In this document: positions 16,996 to 26,135 of the stretch, piece after piece | How the letters are laid out: every line of letters starts with the position of its first letter | How positions within the stretch are numbered: position 1 is the stretch's first letter | NCBI RefSeq assembly: GCF_001434275.1 | Contig: NZ_AZEZ01000004.1 | Location: 1-64,000 of the forward strand | Length of the DNA stretch: 64,000 nucleotides | Source of the DNA: Companilactobacillus mindensis DSM 14500 | GTDB lineage: Bacteria; Bacillota; Bacilli; Lactobacillales; Lactobacillaceae | Direction of reading: 5' to 3' | The notes under the pieces: model-generated | Databases searched by the model: none | Told to the model about the DNA's origin: nothing | What the model saw: only the letters and a program-made list of their open reading frames with translations | Made by a program: the position numbers and the translations under genes

Positions 16996-18348
16996 ATGAA
17001 AGTCGATTTAAGCAATGACTTTAAAGAAAAATATCGTAATTTAATGGGGGACCGAGCTGACAGTTTATTCGAATCGATTGAGCAAGCTAGTCAGGAAGCT
17101 TTTCGGCTGAATCCTCTAAAGGCTAACTACAAAAATGTTTCTTATTCGTTAGCCCAACCAATTCCATATAGTAATATTGGCTATTATGGAGCTATCAATG
17201 GGAATTCCATCGATCATTTGTCAGGTTATGTTTACAGCCAAGAGCCTAGTGCAATGTACGTTACCGAGCTCTTGGATCCGACAGGAAATGACAAAGTCTT
17301 AGACCTTTGTGCAGCCCCTGGTAGTAAAACGACTTATATTGCTTCAAAAATGGCTTCTGAGGGCCTTTTAGTCAGTAATGAGATAAATCCTAAACGTGCT
17401 AAGGTATTGTCCTCAAACATCGAAAGAATGAGTATTACCAATACGGTCGTCACCAATAATTCACCTAAGGATTTTGAAAAGAAATTTAATAACTTCTTTG
17501 ATAAAGTTTTAGTCGATGCTCCATGTTCCGGTGAAGGGATGTTTCGTAAGGATCCTGAGTCAGTTAAATATTGGTCTTTAGACTACGTTGAGCAATGTGC
17601 CAACCGTCAACAACATATTCTTGATTCCACTTATAAACTATTGAATCAAGGTGGAACCTTAGTCTATTCAACTTGTACTTTCTCGCCTGAAGAAAATGAA
17701 CAAAATGTCGCTTGGTTCTTGGATAAATATCCTGACATGCACTTAGTCGAAGTTAAAAAATTCCCTGGCATGGAAGATGGTCGCCCAGAATGGGCCAATG
17801 GCAATCCAGAGTTAAAGAAGACTTTGCGAATGTTTCCCGATCGATTCAACGGTGAAGGACACTTCATGTGCAAAATGGTCAAAGACGGTGAACCAGAAGA
17901 ATTGCGAGAACGTCAGATCAATGATGGTCTTAAAAAAGACGATCTGCAATTAGTTCAAAAATTTGCCAAAACTAATTTAAATGGTTTGACTCAAAATAAT
18001 TGGCTCAAAATCAGCGACTTCTTATATCAAGCCGCTAGTTTGGACAATCGTTTCAAAGGATTGCACATTCTACGAAACGGCCTGAAACTAGGCGAATTCA
18101 AAAAAAATAGGTTTGAGCCCGATATCGCTTGGATATTGGCACTCAAACCTGATGAGTTAAAAACTGTCTATCAATTAGATCAAGAACAGTTTGAAAAATA
18201 TTTACATGGTGAATCCGTGATATTAAGCGACCGACCCGACTTTGACAACAAATGGATTGGTTTAGCATATCAAGATAAATTATTTAGTTGGGGACGCTTT
18301 AGCAATAAAGAAATTAAAAACGTTTATCCCAAAGGTTTAAGACGGTAA
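16996..18348 (+). CDS. rsmF: 16S rRNA m5C methyltransferase, RsmF/NOL1 type
   Basis: The 450 residues fit the RsmB/RsmF family that methylates cytosine C5 in rRNA. SAM binding is shown by DLCAAPGSKTTYIASKM (about 96-112). The two functional cysteines are in VDAPCSGEGMF and YSTCTFSPEENE. The C-terminal 150 residues resemble the PUA-like RNA-binding extension of Gram-positive RsmF. The ATG at 16996, with GGAG upstream, is preferred over an in-frame start at 16972 inside the previous gene. Its last 12 bases overlap convergent fni. Confidence 0.9.
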   Translation: MKVDLSNDFKEKYRNLMGDRADSLFESIEQASQEAFRLNPLKANYKNVSYSLAQPIPYSNIGYYGAINGNSIDHLSGYVYSQEPSAMYVTELLDPTGNDKVLDLCAAPGSKTTYIASKMASEGLLVSNEINPKRAKVLSSNIERMSITNTVVTNNSPKDFEKKFNNFFDKVLVDAPCSGEGMFRKDPESVKYWSLDYVEQCANRQQHILDSTYKLLNQGGTLVYSTCTFSPEENEQNVAWFLDKYPDMHLVEVKKFPGMEDGRPEWANGNPELKKTLRMFPDRFNGEGHFMCKMVKDGEPEELRERQINDGLKKDDLQLVQKFAKTNLNGLTQNNWLKISDFLYQAASLDNRFKGLHILRNGLKLGEFKKNRFEPDIAWILALKPDELKTVYQLDQEQFEKYLHGESVILSDRPDFDNKWIGLAYQDKLFSWGRFSNKEIKNVYPKGLRR

Positions 18349-19386
18349 AATAATTTGCCGTTGTTTAGCATAATTGACTAAGCTCTCATCGAATACGATG
18401 GGGGCTTTTTTGATATCGTCGATCGACTTGGCGCCAATAGCAGCCATGATCAATTTCAGTTGTTTGACAAATTCGGCAAAGAAAATCTCGGCCTCACTGA
18501 GCGAATACTTTTGCAAATGATGCAAGACAAGGCCTGACATACCAACCGATTTAGCCCCCAAACGCAGAGCTTTAACGACATCCATTGGCGTTCTGATTCC
18601 ACCGGAAGCAAAAATAGTCAATTTATCCTGGAATCGATTGGTTTCTAACAATGACTCGACCGTTGACAGTGAGAATCGATCCAAATAAGTCAGATCCAAT
18701 TCATTATTTCGAGCACTTTCAATTTGAGCAAAATCAGTTCCCCCAAAACCAGAGATATCGACATTTTTAATCCCGACTGCTAAAAGCTTTTGGAGATCGT
18801 TTTGCGACATACCAAAACCAACTTCTTTGACGATTACAGGTACATTGACATTTTCAACAATTTCTTTGATATTGTCGAGCCAAAAGAAACTTTGGTCACC
18901 TTCAGGCATTGCTAATTCTTGCAAAGCGTTCAAGTGAACTTGTAAGGCGTCGGCATGCAATAAATCGACAGTTTGTTGAGCTTGTTCAGCGTTAGCTTTA
19001 CCGGAAACATTAGCCATCACGAAGCCATCGGGATTATTTTCCCGCAAAACAGTAAATGAATCCTTGGTTTCGGGTAATCGCAAAAAAACACCCATTGAGC
19101 CACTGGAAACGGGAATATCCAGTTTCTGAGCCAACTGAGCGAGTTCAGTATTGAAGCGAGTCGACGGCTTGGAGCCACCGGTGATCGCATTGAAATAAAT
19201 TGGTAGAGCCATCTTTTTGCCTAAAAAATCAACTGACAGGTCAATGTCTTCGACCCGCAATTCGGGCAAAGCATCGTGCAACAAACGAACTCTATCAAAG
19301 TCAGCAAATGCCTCGTCAGTAAAAAACTTTTCAGCTAAGAAAAGATGTTCGACTTTACGTTGCATTTGAGGGTCTTGTTTAGGCAT
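18337..19386 (-). CDS. fni: Isopentenyl-diphosphate delta-isomerase, type 2
   Basis: Fni is an FMN- and NADPH-dependent enzyme that interconverts IPP and DMAPP. The 349 residues show the family's FYFNAITGGS-like ALPIYFNAITGG stretch, MGVFLR, VIVKEVGFGMS (flavin site), DISGFGGTDFAQIE and the phosphate-binding SGGIRTPMDVVKALRLGA. It is last of the mvk-mvaD-mvaK2-fni operon and overlaps the end of mvaK2 by eight bases, so the complete lower mevalonate pathway is made from one transcript. Confidence 0.95.
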   Translation of the reverse strand: MPKQDPQMQRKVEHLFLAEKFFTDEAFADFDRVRLLHDALPELRVEDIDLSVDFLGKKMALPIYFNAITGGSKPSTRFNTELAQLAQKLDIPVSSGSMGVFLRLPETKDSFTVLRENNPDGFVMANVSGKANAEQAQQTVDLLHADALQVHLNALQELAMPEGDQSFFWLDNIKEIVENVNVPVIVKEVGFGMSQNDLQKLLAVGIKNVDISGFGGTDFAQIESARNNELDLTYLDRFSLSTVESLLETNRFQDKLTIFASGGIRTPMDVVKALRLGAKSVGMSGLVLHHLQKYSLSEAEIFFAEFVKQLKLIMAAIGAKSIDDIKKAPIVFDESLVNYAKQRQIILPS

Positions 19387-20467
19387 GGGCGATTATGTCT
19401 CCGATTTTTAGAGTTAATGGGGTAATGCCAACTTTTTGCCACTCTTTCTTCAATTCAGCTACATCAAGCGACTTATCACTCAAAACGATTCCGCAATCGC
19501 CGCCGCCGGCACCGGAAGTTTTGGCTGAGCCACCTAATTTTTCGGCAATGTCGCAGAGTTTGGTCAAAAGTTCAGTTTCAATATGAACGTCACTGAATTC
19601 AGCTAGATCGGCTAGAAGGTCGCGATATTTACTGAACATATCTTTAATAAGTGCAGAATTATTAGTTTTAAATCCATCGATCAGACGTTCAACGTTTTGA
19701 CGACTGGCGTGCAAAAAGTTTTGATATTTTTCGACTTTTTGAGCTTTAGTCAAAGCAATTCGATCAACTAAAATCGAAGTAGAGGCGGGAGATCCCGTCC
19801 AACCAACGGTCAACTCCAAGTCAGTTGGTAGATCCAAGGTTTGAATCTTTAATTTAGGCCAGTCAAGTGAAAGAATCTCAGTGATACTGTGATTTCTGAT
19901 CATGTTGAAAATCCAGTTACGATCAGGTGAGTAATAGGCCACGATACCACCAAAGGCACTAGCAGCAATATCGCCCAAACTACCATTACCTTGAACAGAC
20001 AAGTGAGAAATAGCTGAGATCTTATAAATATCCATGGCTGAGAGCCCAAGATCGTAGAAATCGCCTAAAGTTTTGACAACGGCGACGGTGACAGCTGCTG
20101 AAGAACCTAGACCGTACTTTTTACCATCTTTGGAGTCCAGTTCACTCGTTACTAAGAGGTCGTAGTAACTTAATTTAACATTACGTTCTAAAGCGTATTT
20201 TTCAACAAATTTAATTGCGGCCAAAATATATTGCAATTGACTTTCCGAATCGTCGAAAACTAATTCCGTTCCTTGACGGTTCCAATGGATTAATTCTTGA
20301 TTTAGATTTTTAGATTGAATCGTTCCGCCATTTTGAGTCTTGTTGATCGTTACGGTAACGTACTTATCGACTGAAGTTAGAACAGCGGGGAAGCCAGTCT
20401 CAACGACGGCATATTCTCCAGCTAAATATAGTTTTCCAGGTGCTTTTCCTGTAGACAAAAATATCAT
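19379..20467 (-). CDS. mvaK2: Phosphomevalonate kinase
   Basis: A GHMP kinase that phosphorylates mevalonate 5-phosphate. About 362 residues: GKAPGKLYLAGEYAVVETG near the N-terminus, the ATP-loop KKYGLGSSAAVTVA in the middle (GHMP motif 2) and AKTSGAGGGDCGIVL near the C-terminus (motif 3). The exact start is uncertain: the ATG at 20467 is very close to AAAGG, and a TTG a few codons on is better spaced. It follows mvaD by about 15 bases. Confidence 0.93.
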   Translation of the reverse strand: MIFLSTGKAPGKLYLAGEYAVVETGFPAVLTSVDKYVTVTINKTQNGGTIQSKNLNQELIHWNRQGTELVFDDSESQLQYILAAIKFVEKYALERNVKLSYYDLLVTSELDSKDGKKYGLGSSAAVTVAVVKTLGDFYDLGLSAMDIYKISAISHLSVQGNGSLGDIAASAFGGIVAYYSPDRNWIFNMIRNHSITEILSLDWPKLKIQTLDLPTDLELTVGWTGSPASTSILVDRIALTKAQKVEKYQNFLHASRQNVERLIDGFKTNNSALIKDMFSKYRDLLADLAEFSDVHIETELLTKLCDIAEKLGGSAKTSGAGGGDCGIVLSDKSLDVAELKKEWQKVGITPLTLKIGDIIAHA

Positions 20468-20482
20468 ACCTTTCAATTTATA

Positions 20483-21448
20483 TCAGATGTATTCGATTCC
20501 TGAACCAATGTTGGCTACAACGGTCGTTACATTTGATAGTTGTTGTTCAATGTATGTCTGAACCTTGGGAAGGGATTCTTTCGTACATATTATTTTAACA
20601 TTCGGACCGGCATCAATTGTAGCATACGCAAAGATGCCTTTTTGACGTAATTCTTGAATTATTTGAATAATTCGGATCGTTTCGGGAGCAAAATACGTGA
20701 ATGAAGGATTGGCCGACAAAGTCAGAGCATGCATACTCATGGCGTTGTGCTCGGAAATCTCACCAATCTTTTGGATATCTTTTTTGGCAATTGCTTGCTT
20801 AATTTCTTCTATCTCTGAAGTCACCAGTGTAACCCAATTTGGATAAAAAGGGGAGCTTTTTACACTATTTTCCATTCCGACCGTGGAAGAAATTTTCTTA
20901 TTTTGCGTATCGATCACGACTGACAATATGGATAGATCAATGTCTGGGTGTTCATCGATCGGTTGAGCAAATGATGACGCATTGTCATTTCCGGCGATCC
21001 ATTCTACGAAACCACCATAGATCGACCGACTCGCAGAGCCTGAACCATTGCGCGCCAAAATAGACAGTTCTCGTCTGTTCAAATTGAGCTGCTTGGTTTC
21101 ATTAACAGCGGCTGCTAATGCGGCAAAGCCAGACGCTGATGAAGCAAAACCAGCCGAAGTAGGGACGTGATTGACTGAATCAATTTGAAAGTGTTCTGAA
21201 AATGAATAAAATTGTCGAACGATATCTAAATAATTACGGATCCGTTTACTGTGAGCATCATCTAAAAGTTGCTGATTCAAATAAATAATATCTTGATCAG
21301 AGTCAACTATCGAAGCTTTCGTATCCGTGTAAAAACGGTCCAAAGTCAGCGACAAACTATTAGTATATGGCAATTTCAACTGTTTATTTTTTTTACCCCA
21401 ATATTTGATCAAAGCAATATTCGTATAAGCTCTAGCTGTTCGTGTCAA
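20483..21448 (-). CDS. mvaD: Diphosphomevalonate decarboxylase
   Basis: MvaD converts mevalonate diphosphate to IPP with ATP. Sequence marks are TARAYTNIALIKYWGKKN at the N-terminus, LPYTNSLSLTL, and the ATP loop VPTSAGFASSASGFAAL. The start is read as TTG at 21448, because GGAGG lies nine bases upstream and the family begins with this TxTARA segment; a longer frame would begin inside the ribosome site. This gives 321 residues and a 17-base overlap with mvk. Confidence 0.93.
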   Translation of the reverse strand: MTRTARAYTNIALIKYWGKKNKQLKLPYTNSLSLTLDRFYTDTKASIVDSDQDIIYLNQQLLDDAHSKRIRNYLDIVRQFYSFSEHFQIDSVNHVPTSAGFASSASGFAALAAAVNETKQLNLNRRELSILARNGSGSASRSIYGGFVEWIAGNDNASSFAQPIDEHPDIDLSILSVVIDTQNKKISSTVGMENSVKSSPFYPNWVTLVTSEIEEIKQAIAKKDIQKIGEISEHNAMSMHALTLSANPSFTYFAPETIRIIQIIQELRQKGIFAYATIDAGPNVKIICTKESLPKVQTYIEQQLSNVTTVVANIGSGIEYI

Positions 21449-22391
21449 TATCTGAATCCTCCGCATAAATTGATAATGGTTGAATCCACGTCTGTTCGGC
21501 CCCTGATTTGACGAGCGCTTTTTGAATCATTTGTGCATTCTTCAAATTCCTTGCTAAACAAATTATACAACCACCACGGCCGCCACCGGTAATTTTACTA
21601 CCAAGAGAACCGGCATGATTGGCAGCTTCAATTAGTTGATCAGTTTTAGGGATAGATAGTTTGAGTTTAGTCAAGACTTCATTAGCTAGTGAAAAAACTA
21701 GGCCTAATTGTTTGAGATTGCCCTTAGTCAAATATTCACTGGCAGCTGTGGCATAGTCGCCCAATTGCTTCAAATAAGCTCCAATCGTTTTCGAGTCAGC
21801 GTCATACATTTTTCTGACATCGGCGACAGTTTCTTTCGTCCGACCTTTAACACCTGAATCGGCAATGACGATAAAGCCTTCAGAATTGAAAGTAAATGGT
21901 TTGGGGGCGACATTTTTACCAAACTTAATTGGATATTCAGAACTAACTGTCAAAGCATCGAGGCCACTAGCTTTACCGTGAGTAATGGTTTCTGATTTAT
22001 TGACGTAATCTAATAATGTCTGATGATCTAAAGCATCATCGAAAGCATCAAAAAATGCCCGCGTGATAGCTGCTGCAATAGCGGCAGAAGAACCCATCCC
22101 TCGTTCGATCGGCAAACCGCTGTCGATACTGATCGTGTATTTGATTTGCTTGGGATTCAATTTTTCATCTAATAAGTTGATCAAATATTTAACGCCTGAA
22201 AGCGAATCAGGAATTTGATCGATTTTTCCGGCATAGTACTTAGAAATCAAAGTATTTTCTGAACTTTGTTTTATTTTTACGATTACAGGCGTACTAAGTA
22301 AGGGGATAGCGAAAGCCGGGTAGCCATAAACTACCGCATGTTCCCCCATAATTATAGTTTTGCCATGACTTTTTCCTATTCCTTTAAGCAC
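21432..22391 (-). CDS. mvk: Mevalonate kinase
   Basis: First kinase of the lower mevalonate pathway; 319 residues of the GHMP family. KSHGKTIIMGEHAVVYGYPA is motif 1, IERGMGSSAAIAAAI the ATP loop and KITGGGRGGCIICLA motif 3. The start is GTG with GAGGTGA seven bases upstream. It is first of the four-gene operon, and the roughly 100-base gap to divergent rexB must hold both promoters. Confidence 0.95.
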   Translation of the reverse strand: MLKGIGKSHGKTIIMGEHAVVYGYPAFAIPLLSTPVIVKIKQSSENTLISKYYAGKIDQIPDSLSGVKYLINLLDEKLNPKQIKYTISIDSGLPIERGMGSSAAIAAAITRAFFDAFDDALDHQTLLDYVNKSETITHGKASGLDALTVSSEYPIKFGKNVAPKPFTFNSEGFIVIADSGVKGRTKETVADVRKMYDADSKTIGAYLKQLGDYATAASEYLTKGNLKQLGLVFSLANEVLTKLKLSIPKTDQLIEAANHAGSLGSKITGGGRGGCIICLARNLKNAQMIQKALVKSGAEQTWIQPLSIYAEDSDIDTNS

Positions 22392-22493
22392 ATGCTCACC
22401 TCAATTTCTCTAAGTCTTTATTTTATACATCTATCGCTATTATTTCCACTTTATGACAATTAACTATGATAGAATTTTTGCGGGTGATGAAAA

Positions 22494-25400
22494 ATGACAT
22501 TAAATTTTGTATTAGGAGAAAACCGTTTTGACCATCACAAAAAAATGATGGAATTGTTCAAAGCGGACTACGACAAAGATCCACAGGGCCAATTCTTTTT
22601 CTTGGTTCCCAACCATATTAAATTTGAATCGGAAGTCAATGTTCTCAATGAATTGGGACAATTATATGCTTCTGATAACGACCACGTTTTTGCCAGTCAT
22701 AACGTGCAGACTTTTTCATTTTCACGTTTAGCTTGGTATTTTTTGCGCGGCAATAGTAATTTTAACGCTGAAACCTTAACGCAAACTAAAGCCGCTATGA
22801 TGCTAAAAAATATCGTACAGGAAAATAAAAAAGATTTAAAAATTTTTTCCGGTATGATCGACAAACCAGGCTTCATGGATCAGATGATCTCACAATTCAA
22901 CGAATTTATGAACGGTCAAGTCCAACCAGACGATATCTACGCAGTTCTCGGGGATAATGATGAGGATTTCTTCTCCGATAAGATCAAAGAGTTGACGATG
23001 ATCTATGAGAAGTATCTCCAACAAGTCGAGAACTTCAATACAAATGACTTCCAGTTGAATGCCTTAGCCGAGTATTTGAATACTGATCTTTCCAAATACC
23101 ACTTTTACATTGAAGGTTTTTCTAACTTCACAGCTGCCGAAGCTAACCTAGTTAAAAGCATGATCTTGAATAGCAGCAATCTGGATATCTCATTGGTCCT
23201 CGACAGACCTTATTTGAACGACCAATTAGCCGCTGATGAATTTTTCTATCGTTCAGCCTCAACATACCAGCAATTGAGTCAATTTGCCAAGCAATTCGAT
23301 GTTGCAATACATAATGAATTTGCTAAAGAATTACGAGTCAATCAAGACATCGCTACTTTGGAAAAGTATTGGCTCCAATCCAGCGGCGTTGCACCCATTG
23401 AAACTTCCAAGATCGATCATACAGCAGTCCAAATTTGGAAATGTACTGATATTCAAACCGAAGTTTCAATTATTGGGAATTACATTCGCCAGAAGATGGC
23501 CATGAACAAAGATTACCGTTACAAAGATTTCTTGATTTTAGCTCGTAACTTATCCGACTATGAATCTTTCATCGAATCATTCATGGAGAACAATGAAATT
23601 CCATATTTTATCGACTTACAAAAGAAAATGGCCAACCATCCGTTCAAACGTTTGGTCGACCTCTTATTTGCTATTTACAACCATGGGATGCAAGAAGATG
23701 ACGTTATCAGTTTGTTGAGAACGGAACTTCTATTACCTGAAATCTATCAAGGCCATGTTGCTGAATACCGCAGAGCCGTCGATTTAACAGAAAACTTTGT
23801 TTTGGCCAATGGTATCACTAAAAAAGGCTGGTTAGGCGACGACTTCACATTGCAAGATGGCGACAAGCTTAGCAAAGAGAAAAAATCTGACCGAGAAAGA
23901 TTGCAAGATCTAGCCACTATCAACCAGATCAAACATTTTATTCAAACAATTTATCAAGCACTTGAAAAATTCATGAATAACAAGACTACGCAGTCAGCTA
24001 CTACGATCATTACCAAGCTATATAACTTCTTGGAAGAAAACAATGTCTTTAAAACGCTGTTAGCTTGGCAACAAATGGCTACTGAACAAAATGATTTAGC
24101 TTTGGCCAATCAACCTCAACAAATCGTCAACCTCTTTAATCAGATCCTCGACGAGTACGTTTCTGAATTTGGCGACCAAGATTTCAAGTCAAAAGATTTC
24201 ATTACCATCTTGGATTCAGCTTTTGAAAATGCCGACTATTCACAGATTCCATCAACATTGGATGCCGTCAGTATCTCTGAAATAGGGATGATCCAGCCAA
24301 ATAATCGCAAGATCACTTTTATTCTGGGGGCAACTTCGACAAATATGCCCGGAACTACGGTCTCCAATGACTTAGTAACAGACGATGAACGTGATTTCTT
24401 AAATCGAAAATTGACTGATGGCAAGTATTTACGTGAGAGTGACAAGGTTACCAACAATGCGGAACCATTTTTACATGACATTACTTTCACAACTGGAAAA
24501 GAACAGTTGATCTTCACGTACCCTAATTTAACTGCCGACAATGTTCAACAGGAATTGTCATCTTACGTAACGCGAATCAAAAAACACTTCCATCTGGAAG
24601 AACAATTGAAATTATTGAATCCAATTCCTGAAGAAAACCTTGAATCGACTGAAACTGACCGAATCACTGAACGTGACGTTCTCAGTTACGTCGGTTCTCG
24701 TTCAGCCACTTTGAATTATTTGATCAGAGTCTATCGTAATGCCGAAGATAAACGACGAGCCAAGGGCACTAAGGAACGCAATATTTCCAATGCTTGGCGC
24801 TACGTTTCCAAACATTTATTAGGCGACAACGATTCCAAAGAAGCGCAATTCGTCAACGACTCCCTCAATTATCGTAATTCTCCACACGCATTGCGGGAAG
24901 ATACTGTCGCTAAATTGTACGGCGATGAATTGAACGTTTCGATTTCACAATTGGAATCCTTCTATGCCAATCAATACGAGTATTTCTTGAAGTACGGTTT
25001 GCGAGTTCGTCCACGAGAATTATTTGAGATTAATGCTGCCACTACGGGATCGCTTTATCACGCCTTTTTGGATAGCTTAGTGAAATATCTCAAAGAAGAG
25101 AATTTGAATCTTCGCGAAATGAACGACACTACTATTCAAAATGTTGTTCACGAGTTATATCAAACTGAACTTGCTAAGCCAAGCAATCGAATTTATCAGT
25201 CCTCACCACGAATGAACTATCTCTCCGATAAATTCGAAGCAACTTTATTGCAATTAGTTAAAAATATGCACTTGCAATATCAACGTAACCAGTTCAACCC
25301 CAAGGCTTCCGAAGTCACTTTTGGTCCAGTCAAGAGTACTAAAAAATTAATTGGCCCATCATGGGAATTAAATACAAAGAATCACAATCGAATCAATGTT

Positions 25401-26135
25401 AACGGAAAAATTGACCGGATCGATATGATGCGAATTGACGATGTTGATTATTTGGTAGTTGTCGATTACAAATCTAGTAATAAGACCTTTGATTTAGCTG
25501 GATTTGAAGCAGGGATCACAATGCAAATGCCAACTTATTTCTGGAGTTTGCAAAATAATCTCAACCAACCGATCCTAGAAAAGATTCTGGGTGTTTCAGA
25601 TAGCGACTCATTGAAAGTCGGTGGGGCATTGTACGAACATATCACTAATCCTACGGTCAAAGAGAATAAGATCATTGCTGACAGTAACATTGAAGTCCTC
25701 AAAGGTTTCAAAATGAACGGTATTTTGTTAGATGACTTTAAATTGCGAGATAAATTCGACACGACCTTTGAACCAGTTGACCACAAGAAGACTAAAACCA
25801 AAGATGCTTATCAAAGTTTGAAACCTTCGCCAACTATCGACCGTAATGGTAAAAAGACCCTGTTCACGGAAGACGAGCTGAACGATATTTTGCAATACAA
25901 TCAATATTTGATTGAAAAAGCCGGTGAAAATATTTATTCCGGTGAACTCAAACTAAATCCATATCGTAAAGGTCAAATATCAGCTTTGAAGTATAGTGAT
26001 TTCCAACCGATTTTCCAATTCGATGCCATGTTGGATGAAAATGAATACCACGATATCGTGGATAACGGTAAAAAGGATATCTTAAAAGCAATCCGAGAAA
26101 AATTAGATAAGGAGACAGAAGACGATGGCGAATAA
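22494..26135 (+). CDS. rexB: ATP-dependent nuclease subunit B (RexB/AddB)
   Basis: RexB partners RexA in the helicase-nuclease that processes double-strand breaks and loads RecA. The 1213 residues show an inactivated helicase-like N-terminus beginning TLNFVLGENRFDHHK (no clear Walker A Lys) and a C-terminal RecB-type nuclease domain with KIDRIDMM and VVVDYKSS. The four cysteines that hold an Fe-S cluster in Bacillus AddB are missing; the equivalent C-terminal stretch reads ALKYSDFQPIFQFD (25981-26023). rexA overlaps its end by 11 bases. Confidence 0.93.
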   Translation: MTLNFVLGENRFDHHKKMMELFKADYDKDPQGQFFFLVPNHIKFESEVNVLNELGQLYASDNDHVFASHNVQTFSFSRLAWYFLRGNSNFNAETLTQTKAAMMLKNIVQENKKDLKIFSGMIDKPGFMDQMISQFNEFMNGQVQPDDIYAVLGDNDEDFFSDKIKELTMIYEKYLQQVENFNTNDFQLNALAEYLNTDLSKYHFYIEGFSNFTAAEANLVKSMILNSSNLDISLVLDRPYLNDQLAADEFFYRSASTYQQLSQFAKQFDVAIHNEFAKELRVNQDIATLEKYWLQSSGVAPIETSKIDHTAVQIWKCTDIQTEVSIIGNYIRQKMAMNKDYRYKDFLILARNLSDYESFIESFMENNEIPYFIDLQKKMANHPFKRLVDLLFAIYNHGMQEDDVISLLRTELLLPEIYQGHVAEYRRAVDLTENFVLANGITKKGWLGDDFTLQDGDKLSKEKKSDRERLQDLATINQIKHFIQTIYQALEKFMNNKTTQSATTIITKLYNFLEENNVFKTLLAWQQMATEQNDLALANQPQQIVNLFNQILDEYVSEFGDQDFKSKDFITILDSAFENADYSQIPSTLDAVSISEIGMIQPNNRKITFILGATSTNMPGTTVSNDLVTDDERDFLNRKLTDGKYLRESDKVTNNAEPFLHDITFTTGKEQLIFTYPNLTADNVQQELSSYVTRIKKHFHLEEQLKLLNPIPEENLESTETDRITERDVLSYVGSRSATLNYLIRVYRNAEDKRRAKGTKERNISNAWRYVSKHLLGDNDSKEAQFVNDSLNYRNSPHALREDTVAKLYGDELNVSISQLESFYANQYEYFLKYGLRVRPRELFEINAATTGSLYHAFLDSLVKYLKEENLNLREMNDTTIQNVVHELYQTELAKPSNRIYQSSPRMNYLSDKFEATLLQLVKNMHLQYQRNQFNPKASEVTFGPVKSTKKLIGPSWELNTKNHNRINVNGKIDRIDMMRIDDVDYLVVVDYKSSNKTFDLAGFEAGITMQMPTYFWSLQNNLNQPILEKILGVSDSDSLKVGGALYEHITNPTVKENKIIADSNIEVLKGFKMNGILLDDFKLRDKFDTTFEPVDHKKTKTKDAYQSLKPSPTIDRNGKKTLFTEDELNDILQYNQYLIEKAGENIYSGELKLNPYRKGQISALKYSDFQPIFQFDAMLDENEYHDIVDNGKKDILKAIREKLDKETEDDGE

